Positions 35,234 through 42,633 of a stretch of 64,000 bases of DNA are shown here, piece after piece. Numbering within the stretch: the first letter of the stretch is position 1; every line of letters starts with the position of its first letter. The stretch spans positions 3,619 to 67,618 of the forward strand of contig JBJENE010000018.1 in the NCBI GenBank assembly GCA_051880035.1. Reading direction: 5' to 3'. This DNA comes from Eshraghiella sp051880035 (lineage in GTDB: Bacteria; Bacillota; Clostridia; Lachnospirales; Lachnospiraceae). Under the pieces are notes generated by a model that was not told where the DNA came from, did not search any database, and worked only from the letters and a program-made list of their open reading frames with translations. The position numbers were made by a program, and so were the translations under genes.

Positions 35234-36409
35234 TTAAAGCTGTCTGCCGAAAGTAATTTCCATCATCTTATGCACTCTCTGTCTCATGGTATGTTCCGCA
35301 CATGTTCTTTTGTAACCGTTCATCGCAATAGTAAGGCGTTCTTTTTCATGTCTTAAATAGAAAGCTGCCTTATCTTCCAGCTCCTCAAAACTGCTAAACA
35401 GCTCAACTTCCTTACCCGGCTCATAAAGCTCATTAAACTCTGCCTGATAATTGGAAAGCAGAAAACCACCCACGCCCATAATATCAAATACTCTCAGAGG
35501 AAGCCCGCTTTCAATTGATTTGATTGTAAAATTAAGGTTTATTTTGGTGGAAAAATAGACTTTCGGAGCCTGTGTCTCATATCCGACTGCATTCTTACAA
35601 ACAACTCCCTTCAGAACGCTCTTATCGTCTTCCGAATTATAGAGGGTTATGTTAAAATTTTCGGCAAGCCTGCCAAGCACATACTCCCTCTCCGTCTGGG
35701 CATATTTTCTCGCAAGGAAAAACCCCATATAAAGCTCCTTTGTGGAGATATACGGAAAATTCTCCCTTCCGTCTATAGGAACCAGTTTTTCAAAAATTTC
35801 TAAATCTTCATCCGTTGTCTCGTCGTATATGTAGTTGTTATGCCAGTCTCCCAGCTGCTTTATAAAAAGATTGTCAAATTTTTCACGAATCGGCTCGGGA
35901 AGCTTAACCTTGTTGTAAGGATTCCTCTGATAAAGGGAACCTACAAATGCCATATCATTAGAATATTCTGCAATATCTTCATCCGTAATCACAAGTCCGC
36001 TTAACCGGCTTGTGTTGACACCGAGAGGCAGGTGGTAAGCATTGGCTCCCAGCGCTTTCAGTTTGTCTGTAAAAACCCTGTCGAATACAAAAATATGATT
36101 GCAGCTGTTATGCATATTTTTGGAAAACACATGAAGCAGCGGATGGTCAAAAATCCAGGACATATAAGGAATTCCCGTGGCTTCGCAGGCATCAGATACG
36201 AGAGGAAAATAATTCCATGAAATCACAGCATCATAAGAATGCTCCTTGATATATGCAATAAGCTCATTCTTAAGGTTTTCATATTCTTCGCCTTTTTCCA
36301 CGGCATTAAAACTCCTGATATACGGCTGCAGTTTGTACCCTTCCTCAAGGAAAGCCCAGATAAGGTCATGCCCTTTAAGTTTATCTGTATATGTGTATAA
36401 AATATTCAT
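35234..36409 (-). CDS. CgeB-family glycosyltransferase (3)
   Basis: 391 residues with the family motifs VISWNYFPLVSDAC, IPYMSWIFDHP, NDMAFVGSLYQ, TKINLNFTIKSIESGLPLRVFDIMGVGGFLLSNYQAE and HEKERLTIAMNGYKR. The N-terminus MNILYTYTDKLKGHD differs from the EWK/YRW type of the others. SD GGAGG lies 5 nt before the ATG and a TTGTAA/TATGAT promoter is just upstream. It leads the operon CgeB-neuB-neuA-GT2/TPR-CgeB. Confidence 0.85.
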   Translation of the reverse strand: MNILYTYTDKLKGHDLIWAFLEEGYKLQPYIRSFNAVEKGEEYENLKNELIAYIKEHSYDAVISWNYFPLVSDACEATGIPYMSWIFDHPLLHVFSKNMHNSCNHIFVFDRVFTDKLKALGANAYHLPLGVNTSRLSGLVITDEDIAEYSNDMAFVGSLYQRNPYNKVKLPEPIREKFDNLFIKQLGDWHNNYIYDETTDEDLEIFEKLVPIDGRENFPYISTKELYMGFFLARKYAQTEREYVLGRLAENFNITLYNSEDDKSVLKGVVCKNAVGYETQAPKVYFSTKINLNFTIKSIESGLPLRVFDIMGVGGFLLSNYQAEFNELYEPGKEVELFSSFEELEDKAAFYLRHEKERLTIAMNGYKRTCAEHTMRQRVHKMMEITFGRQL

Positions 36410-36436
36410 TCTGACCTCCGCATAAATTCTACTTTA

Positions 36437-36465
36437 ATCATACCTTTTTTGATATTTATTTACAA
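36437..36465 (-). promoter_or_regulatory. Promoter of the CgeB-neuB-neuA operon
   Basis: Minus-strand TTGTAA (36460-36465) and TATGAT (36437-36442) with a 17-bp spacer, about 28 bp before the ATG at 36409. Confidence 0.6.
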
Positions 36466-36475
36466 TAGTTTTAGG

Positions 36476-36505
36476 TTCACTTTATCCATTGCTTTATGTT
36501 ATACT
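36476..36505 (+). promoter_or_regulatory. Promoter of the plus-strand CgeB pair
   Basis: TTCACT (36476-36481) and TATACT (36500-36505), 18-bp spacer, about 36 bp before the ATG at 36542. It is back-to-back with the minus-strand promoter at 36437-36465. Confidence 0.55.
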
Positions 36506-36541
36506 ATATGGGTAAGGCACTTATTTTTCAGAGGAGAAATC

Positions 36542-37717
36542 ATGAATATACTTTTTTACAGATACGGAAGCATATGTGAGCCGGATTTATCCGATGCTTT
36601 TAAAGAATACGGTCTCAGTGTATACGAAGATTCAAAAGAACTTTCAGTCAAAAATATGTTACCCGCCCAAAGGTCTGAGCATGTGGCAAAGCTTTTATTC
36701 GAGCGGGAATATTCATTTGTATTCAGCATAAATTTTTTCCCTGAAGTATCTTATGTGTGCAATATTTTTAAAATTCCTTATATGTGCCTGATTGTTGACA
36801 GTCCGGTTCTGGAGCTTTATTCCGATTCTCTCATGAACGAGTGGAACCGAATTTTTCTTTTTGACATGGAGCTCTATAATGAATTCCACCCAAGAAATCC
36901 GGATTGTATTTTTCATATCCCGCTGGCAACAAATGTCAGACGCTGGGACACTGTAATGGAAAATTCCCGGAATACCCCGGGTTTTTCGGCAGATGTATCA
37001 TTTGTCGGCTCCCTTTATACAGAAAAATGTCCTTATGACAAAATAAAAATTTCAAACCCATATAACAGGGGATATCTGTCAGGCCTGATTGAAGCCCAGC
37101 TGGGCGTTTACGGATATTATTTTGTAGAAAATCTCATTTCGGATGATCTGGTTTTCGATATTAAAAATGATTATCCGGGATTCTACAGATTTCCGGAAGG
37201 CTACCACGGCAACGAAAAGGCTGTTCTTGCGCAGCTCTACATCGGAAGCAAAATTTCAGCCGAGGAAAGAATGCGGATTTTTACACAGCTTGCTTCCCGT
37301 TTCAATGTAGACCTGTATACAGGCAGCGATACTTCATCCATTCCGGGTATACATAATAAAGGGCTTGCCAAAACCCATTCGGAAATGCCCCTTATTTTTA
37401 ACAGAAGCAAAATAAATCTGAATATTACATCAAGGCCCATACGCAGCGGCCTTCCTCTCAGAATTTTTGATGTCCTGGGCTGTGGCGGCTTTTTAATCAC
37501 CAATTTCCAGTCTGAGCTTTCCGATGTTTTCAATATTGGCGAGCATCTGGTTGTTTATGAATCCATGGAAGATTTGGAATACAAAACTGCCTATTATCTG
37601 GAACACGAAAAAGAACGCCGGGAAATTGCCCATAACGGATATGAGCTTGTGAAAGCCGCCCATACCTATGAAATAAGGGTGGGCCAGATGATAGTTACTG
37701 CTTTCGGCAACAGATAG
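36542..37717 (+). CDS. CgeB-family glycosyltransferase (4)
   Basis: 391 residues: VFSINFFPEVSYVC, IPYMCLIVDSP, ADVSFVGSLYTEKC, SKINLNITSRPIRSGLPLRIFDVLGCGGFLITNFQSE and HEKERREIAHNGYE. The family Asp of the WVYD motif is kept as LIVD. An upstream open stretch reaches 36449, but the ATG at 36542 has GAGGAG about 5 nt upstream and aligns with the paralogues (MNILFYRYG). The next CgeB gene starts 7 bp after its stop. Confidence 0.85.
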   Translation: MNILFYRYGSICEPDLSDAFKEYGLSVYEDSKELSVKNMLPAQRSEHVAKLLFEREYSFVFSINFFPEVSYVCNIFKIPYMCLIVDSPVLELYSDSLMNEWNRIFLFDMELYNEFHPRNPDCIFHIPLATNVRRWDTVMENSRNTPGFSADVSFVGSLYTEKCPYDKIKISNPYNRGYLSGLIEAQLGVYGYYFVENLISDDLVFDIKNDYPGFYRFPEGYHGNEKAVLAQLYIGSKISAEERMRIFTQLASRFNVDLYTGSDTSSIPGIHNKGLAKTHSEMPLIFNRSKINLNITSRPIRSGLPLRIFDVLGCGGFLITNFQSELSDVFNIGEHLVVYESMEDLEYKTAYYLEHEKERREIAHNGYELVKAAHTYEIRVGQMIVTAFGNR

Positions 37718-37724
37718 GAGATAT

Positions 37725-38888
37725 ATGAAGATAATTTTTATTGAATGGAAAAGCTTTGGAAAACAGGATATTATTAATGCCCTTACGGATTTGGGACACT
37801 CTGTGGTTACCTTTTCCCATCCTGACTATGATTTAAGAGTCAGCAGAGATTTTACGGAAAAGTTTATGCTTTGTATTGAGAAAGAACATCCTGATGCAGT
37901 TTTTTCCTCCAATTATTTTCCGCTTGTTTCAACTGTGTGCAATAAATACAATATTCCTTATATCTCATGGGTATATGATTGTCCACATCTTTCCCTGTAT
38001 TCTGCCACGGTTATCAACAAATGCAACCATATTTTCCTCTTTGACAGTTCAATTTGGAGTGAATTGTTTAATGCAGGAATAACCACCGTTCACTACATGC
38101 CTCTTGCGGCTCCTACCGCCAGACTGGATTCCATGATTCCGGACTACGATATCCACCAAAAGCTTGACTGTGACATTTCCTTTGTGGGCTCTCTTTACGA
38201 CGAAAAATATAATCTTTTTGACAGGCTTTCCGGAATCAGTGAGTTTGCAAAGGGATATTTAAATGCCATAATGGATTCCCAGCTTCAGATAAGCGGATAC
38301 AGTTTTATTGAAAATCTTCTTAATGAGGATGTTCTTTCGGAACTTAGGAAAGCAGCGCCGTATACCCCAAACCCTGACGGCGTGGAGTCGGACAAATATA
38401 TCTATTCAAGCTTTTTTATAGAGCGCAAGCTTACGGAAATTGAGCGTAAAAGACTGCTTAAATCAGTATCCGGACAATTTAGCCTTAACCTGTACACGCA
38501 TAATCCTCCGGATTCTCTTCCTGATGCACACTTTATCGGCCCAATCGATTATGAGACCACCATGCCGTATGTTTTCAAATGCAGTAAAATAAATCTCAAC
38601 ATTACTCTCAGAAGCATACACTCCGGCATACCTTTAAGGGCAATGGATATTATGGGTGCGGGCGGTTTCCTGCTCTCAAATTATCAGGAGGATTTTCTCA
38701 GGCATTTTGAGCCCGGTACTGACTTTGTATACTTTGACGGCGAGAACGACCTTCTTTCAAAATGCGAATACTTTTTATCCCACGAAAAAGAGCGTAAAGA
38801 AATTGCCGCAAACGGATACGCAAAAGTAAAAGCGTATCACTCTTACATGATACGCTTAAAAGAAATCTTTGATATTGTATTTAATTAA
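37725..38888 (+). CDS. CgeB-family glycosyltransferase (5)
   Basis: 387 residues: VFSSNYFPLVSTVC, IPYISWVYDCP, CDISFVGSLYDEKY, SKINLNITLRSIHSGIPLRAMDIMGAGGFLLSNYQED and HEKERKEIAANGYAKV. SD GGAGA from the end of the previous gene is close to the ATG, so translation may be coupled. Its last codons overlap the end of maf by 8 bp on the other strand, and a hairpin within its 3-prime end forms the maf terminator. Confidence 0.86.
   Translation: MKIIFIEWKSFGKQDIINALTDLGHSVVTFSHPDYDLRVSRDFTEKFMLCIEKEHPDAVFSSNYFPLVSTVCNKYNIPYISWVYDCPHLSLYSATVINKCNHIFLFDSSIWSELFNAGITTVHYMPLAAPTARLDSMIPDYDIHQKLDCDISFVGSLYDEKYNLFDRLSGISEFAKGYLNAIMDSQLQISGYSFIENLLNEDVLSELRKAAPYTPNPDGVESDKYIYSSFFIERKLTEIERKRLLKSVSGQFSLNLYTHNPPDSLPDAHFIGPIDYETTMPYVFKCSKINLNITLRSIHSGIPLRAMDIMGAGGFLLSNYQEDFLRHFEPGTDFVYFDGENDLLSKCEYFLSHEKERKEIAANGYAKVKAYHSYMIRLKEIFDIVFN
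38822..38857 (-). terminator. maf terminator embedded in the opposing CgeB gene
   Basis: A perfect 10-bp stem (38830-38839 with 38848-38857) and 8-nt loop, followed on the minus strand by TTACTTTT. It is inside the coding end of the plus-strand gene, 24 bp past the maf stop. Confidence 0.65.
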
Positions 38889-40674
38889 CAGGTTCCAGTT
38901 CGGTAATTTCTTTTTTCATGCGGTCTATTCCTTTTAGATATGATTTCAGAAGAATGACTGCATTATCGATTACCGCATTTATATCATCCGCATTGCTTTG
39001 GTGAAGATTATCCTGTATGTCAAACTTATCTTCCACACAATACTTTACCACAAGGGACATAAGCGGTTCCTCGTCCTCTAATGCATTAACACTTTTAAGC
39101 TGCTCCATGATTCCTGCAATACGGTTACCCTGATTAAACGCAACTGCTCTTTTCAACTCTTCGTAGCATTCTGTTCCATATCTTATCTTCTGCGAAAGCA
39201 CATCCAGATTATAAGGAATTTCTTTCATATATTTCAGAAATTCCTGTTGTTCTGTACCGTTAAACCATGTAGGAAGACTATGCATCTTTTCGGTAAATCC
39301 TTTTACCTCGCCCAGACATTCCTCTTCTATCGCCTGATTAAGTTTCATAATGGCAGTTCCGTGGATTTTGGCTCCGCCTTCAGTGGCATCTATTACCTTG
39401 ACATCCTTGTAATATCTTATGGCATTTTCAAACCATTCTATATACGAACGCATCCTGACTTCTGTCTTAACCGGATTCCCGTATATGTCCTCAACTTCGC
39501 ATATTCCCGGACAGTTTGCAGCATCCGATGAATTTTTCTCATCATCATCATAAGCGTCTTTTGTATGGCCTTTCCCGTCGGTAAAAGCCAAATCCTGTCC
39601 TATAAGAATTACTGTTTTAAATCCCATTTTAACCGCAAGAGAAAACGCAACATTGGCAACAGAGCCTCCCGAATTAAGGATTTCGTAGTCCTCATTCCTA
39701 AATCTGCGACTGAAAGCATTTGCTATATCAAGCTTTCCGGAACCGATATAAAACCTTTTTCCGCAGTGCTTTTTTATTACATCTGCCGTAATATCCATCC
39801 CAAAGACAGCAGGTATATTTTTGATTTCATCATGGGCAAAAAATACGGTTTCTTTTCTCGGATCTATACATACGGTCAAATCGGGTTTTATTCCCGCACG
39901 CAGAACAGCCTTCAATGCAGTGTCAACCACTATTATAAAAGCCTTTCCTTCGGCTTTTTTTAACTCTGTTATGTTTTTATCCAAGGACGGTCCCGCCGAA
40001 ACAATTATTGCCGGTATACCGGAAAAATCCCACTCTCCTGCACATTTTAAGAGCTGGTTAAGCGAATACTGTCCCAATACATCATACAGGTTTATGTACA
40101 GGTTTTTGCGGCTGCATTCCGCAAGAAAAATCTCCGTTACTTTTTCGAAATCAGTAAGCTCCGCACTGTACTTAAGCATTTCCTGCATTTCATTATATTC
40201 TTTTACATACATTTCATATCCCGGAAGAACACCGCTCATAATTAATTTGTAGTTAATGTATGTCACTTCTCCGGATATATATTCATTCATGTCAGATTCA
40301 TTAATACCTCTTACGCAGAGAAAAAGTCTGGTGCTTTCCAACACATCCGATACATCATAATTATTAAGTACATACATAAGATGTGTAAGCTCCGGTTCAA
40401 ATACATATATCTTATTGGTCTGATTGGTCACCGAAAGAAGTGCCCTCAGATATTCTCCGTCCGAAAATCCTATAATAAAAAAAGTACGGTCTATTACAGG
40501 TTCCGAAAACTGTCCTGCCCAACGAGCTGCCTCTTCTTTAGATACTTTTCTGACATTATCGGATGGAATATCCGGTGTTTCTTCAAAAAGTCTGCATAAA
40601 TCGTTTGGAATTTCTACTTCTGAACCTGCTTTTATCGCAGTTATATTTTTTGACAGAATTGCAGTCTGCTTCAT
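38881..40674 (-). CDS. maf: Motility accessory factor (Maf, DUF115) flagellin glycosyltransferase
   Basis: A 597-residue Maf protein. The N-terminal part and the core domain carry GIPAIIVSAGPSLDKNI, AFIIVVDTALKAVLRAGIKPDLTVCIDP, SGGSVANVAFSLAVKMGFKTVILIGQDLAFTDGKGHTKDA, all hallmarks of MAF_flag10. Maf enzymes transfer a CMP-activated nonulosonic acid to Ser/Thr of flagellin in Campylobacter, Aeromonas and Clostridium. It lies directly downstream of hag, past the hag terminator. NeuB/NeuA encoded in the same region can supply the donor. A moderate SD (AGAGGT) precedes the ATG. Confidence 0.92.
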   Translation of the reverse strand: MKQTAILSKNITAIKAGSEVEIPNDLCRLFEETPDIPSDNVRKVSKEEAARWAGQFSEPVIDRTFFIIGFSDGEYLRALLSVTNQTNKIYVFEPELTHLMYVLNNYDVSDVLESTRLFLCVRGINESDMNEYISGEVTYINYKLIMSGVLPGYEMYVKEYNEMQEMLKYSAELTDFEKVTEIFLAECSRKNLYINLYDVLGQYSLNQLLKCAGEWDFSGIPAIIVSAGPSLDKNITELKKAEGKAFIIVVDTALKAVLRAGIKPDLTVCIDPRKETVFFAHDEIKNIPAVFGMDITADVIKKHCGKRFYIGSGKLDIANAFSRRFRNEDYEILNSGGSVANVAFSLAVKMGFKTVILIGQDLAFTDGKGHTKDAYDDDEKNSSDAANCPGICEVEDIYGNPVKTEVRMRSYIEWFENAIRYYKDVKVIDATEGGAKIHGTAIMKLNQAIEEECLGEVKGFTEKMHSLPTWFNGTEQQEFLKYMKEIPYNLDVLSQKIRYGTECYEELKRAVAFNQGNRIAGIMEQLKSVNALEDEEPLMSLVVKYCVEDKFDIQDNLHQSNADDINAVIDNAVILLKSYLKGIDRMKKEITELEPVN

Positions 40675-40702
40675 ATTGGTTTACCTCTGAATAGAACAGA
40701 TA

Positions 40703-40725
40703 AAGCCGGCAGAAACTGCCGGCTT
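40703..40725 (-). terminator. Flagellin gene terminator
   Basis: A perfect 10-bp GC-rich stem (AAGCCGGCAG/CTGCCGGCTT) with an AAA loop, followed on the minus strand by TTATCTGTTC. Readthrough would continue into maf 29 bp later. Confidence 0.75.
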
Positions 40726-40748
40726 ATCCATGATAGTCATGTTTTTAA

Positions 40749-41561
40749 TTACTGAAGTAATGAAAGAACACCCTGATTTGCCTGATTTGCCTGAGCTAAC
40801 ATAGACTGACCTGCCTGAGCAAGAATCTGGTTCTTGCTGTAGTTAACCATTTCTGATGCCATATCAGTATCTCTGATAAGAGATTCAGCAGAGCTTGTGT
40901 TCTCAGATGTTGTATCCAGGTTGTTGATTGTGTACTCAAGTCTGTTCTGGATAGCACCGAGTGCTGAACGCTGTGCAGATACTGTAGAAATAGCTTTCTG
41001 TACGGCACACATTGCTTCACCGGCAGCTGTAAAGCTTGATACTTTAAGACTTGCAACATTTAATGTTGTAGCATCCATTGCACCGATACTGATGCTGATT
41101 GCCTGACCTGCAAGAGAACCAACCTGAAGATTCTTGTTGGTAAACTTACCATCGAGAAGGTTCATTGTGTTGAACTGTGTTGTAGAAGAGATTCTTGAAA
41201 GCTCTGTTGCCAAAGAATCAATTTCTGCCTGGATTGCTGCTCTATCAGCTGATGTATTAACATCGTTAGCTGCCTGAGTAGAAATCTCGTTCATACGCTG
41301 AAGGATTGAATGTGCTTCATTAAGAGCACCTTCAGCTGTCTGAATTAAAGATACACCGTTCTGTGCGTTGTCAGAAGCTTTGTTAAGACCTCTAACCTGG
41401 CTTCTCATCTTCTCACTGATTGTGAGTCCGGCTGCATCATCACCTGCACGGTTGATTCTGTAACCTGAAGATAACTTCTCTGTTGATTTTGCCTGTGCGC
41501 TTGTTGTGATACCAAGCTGTCTGTTTGTGTTCATTGCTGTAAGATTGTGCTGAACTACCAT
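40749..41561 (-). CDS. hag: Flagellin
   Basis: A 270-residue flagellin made only of the conserved D0/D1 halves: VVQHNLTAMNTNRQLGITTSAQAKSTEKLSSGYRINRAGDDAAGL at the N-terminus and MVNYSKNQILAQAGQSMLAQANQANQGVLSLLQ at the C-terminus. The central D2/D3 region is nearly absent. It is exported by the flagellar type III system with FliS as chaperone and forms the filament. The leader carries a sigma-D promoter, a hairpin with a GGA loop and a strong SD, so CsrA control is likely. Surface Ser/Thr are candidates for Maf glycosylation. Confidence 0.97.
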   Translation of the reverse strand: MVVQHNLTAMNTNRQLGITTSAQAKSTEKLSSGYRINRAGDDAAGLTISEKMRSQVRGLNKASDNAQNGVSLIQTAEGALNEAHSILQRMNEISTQAANDVNTSADRAAIQAEIDSLATELSRISSTTQFNTMNLLDGKFTNKNLQVGSLAGQAISISIGAMDATTLNVASLKVSSFTAAGEAMCAVQKAISTVSAQRSALGAIQNRLEYTINNLDTTSENTSSAESLIRDTDMASEMVNYSKNQILAQAGQSMLAQANQANQGVLSLLQ

Positions 41562-41583
41562 AATTATTCCTCCTTGAATTAAG

Positions 41584-41600
41584 TCCGGCTTCCTTGCCGA
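41584..41600 (-). promoter_or_regulatory. Candidate CsrA-binding hairpin in the hag leader
   Basis: The transcript forms CGGC-AAGGAA-GCCG, a 4-bp stem with GGA (41591-41593) in a hexaloop, the classic CsrA site. A second GGA lies in the SD AAGGAGG (41569-41575), 7 nt before the ATG. The spacing between the two GGAs is about 20 nt. Another hairpin, GGTGAG/CTCACC, is at 41615-41629. Confidence 0.75.
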
Positions 41601-41665
41601 AACTGTGTTAGTCAGGTGAGTATCTCACCCGCCGTGGTTTTAAGTAACTTTCTTACTTGTATATT

Positions 41666-41692
41666 ATATCGGTATAGTATTTAAATACTTTA
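41666..41692 (-). promoter_or_regulatory. Sigma-D (sigma-28) promoter of hag
   Basis: Minus-strand TAAA (41689-41692), 15-bp spacer, ACCGATAT (41666-41673), against the consensus TAAA-N15-GCCGATAT. The leader is about 100 nt. The spacer contains the palindrome AGTATTTAAATACT. Confidence 0.88.
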
Positions 41693-41722
41693 TACCTGAT
41701 ATAAACTTTTTTTAAAAAAAAT

Positions 41723-42217
41723 TTAATTTTTTTTATCGAGGAAATACGGCTCTGAGGTTATGTTATTCATGGTCTTATAATAGTTGGCCGCAGTTGCCTT
41801 GCTTTTCTTAACCTGATGTACTTCTTTTCTTAAGGCTGCAAATCTCTTCTCAACAAGCTTCTTATTATTGGCTTCCGCAACCTGAAGAGATGCATTCATA
41901 TCCATTATTACGGAAATTTTCTGCTGCAGAACCTTAATCTCTGATGCATACCGTTCCCTGCCGGATTCAAGCTGATCCTTAATATTATTATACAATATCT
42001 GGAAGCCGTTGTCCATCTTTTGTAATTCTGTAATAAGGGCAGCTTTCATTTCCACATTGGCATTGAAGGCTTCATCATCAAACTCTTCCGCCTCCACGAT
42101 TTCCTTCTGTATGCCGGTAAGTCTTTGAAGTTCTTTTAATATTACTGTTTTTTTGTCCAGGCTTTCAGATAAAACCTGAAGATAATTCTGAGTATTTTCC
42201 ATATCTGACCTTTTCAT
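41723..42217 (-). CDS. FliT-like flagellar protein
   Basis: A 164-residue helical protein without signal or membrane segment. The order fliD-fliS-this-hag matches the place of FliT in B. subtilis. Coiled-coil stretches such as YASEIKVLQQKISVIMDMNASLQVAEANNKKLVEKRF fit a FlgN/FliT-type export chaperone, but no diagnostic motif was recognised. The ATG overlaps the fliS stop (TAATG), so coupling is likely; M6 is an alternative start. A poly-A/T tract without a clear GC stem follows its stop. Confidence 0.65.
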   Translation of the reverse strand: MKRSDMENTQNYLQVLSESLDKKTVILKELQRLTGIQKEIVEAEEFDDEAFNANVEMKAALITELQKMDNGFQILYNNIKDQLESGRERYASEIKVLQQKISVIMDMNASLQVAEANNKKLVEKRFAALRKEVHQVKKSKATAANYYKTMNNITSEPYFLDKKN

Positions 42218-42600
42218 TATACAGGAGTCTTTGCTGTTTTCATGACTTCTTTCCAGGTATCACGCATTGTTCTCATATGTGCGAGACATTCCTCAAGTAT
42301 TTCTGTATCTTTTTTGATATTAGCTTCAATCAGTCTTCGAAGCACATATTCATATACGGCGTCAAATTCTTTGGCAACAGGATATTTAAAGTTAAGTGTC
42401 GCCCTGAATTCTTCAACAATACGCTGTGTCTTCATTATATTAACATGAGCTTTTTCAATGTCACCCTTTTCTATGCCCATAATAGCCATATTAAGGAATT
42501 TAATTGCACCTTCATAAAGCATAAGAGTAAGTTCTGCCGGAGATGCAGTTAAAATTTTATTTCTCTGATATGTATCATATCCAGATGCGTTGTTCAACAT
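42217..42600 (-). CDS. fliS: Flagellin export chaperone FliS
   Basis: A 127-residue FliS: YDTYQRNKILTASPAELTLMLYEGAIKFLNMAI, then RIVEEFRATLNFKYPVAKEFDAVYEYVLRRLIEANIKKD. FliS binds the C-terminus of flagellin and keeps it unpolymerised before export; in B. subtilis it also affects the Hag-FliW balance. It lies between fliD (33 bp gap) and the FliT-like gene. Confidence 0.95.
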   Translation of the reverse strand: MLNNASGYDTYQRNKILTASPAELTLMLYEGAIKFLNMAIMGIEKGDIEKAHVNIMKTQRIVEEFRATLNFKYPVAKEFDAVYEYVLRRLIEANIKKDTEILEECLAHMRTMRDTWKEVMKTAKTPV

Positions 42601-42633
42601 AAAACAACCTCCCTGTTGTATTTATTGCCGTTA

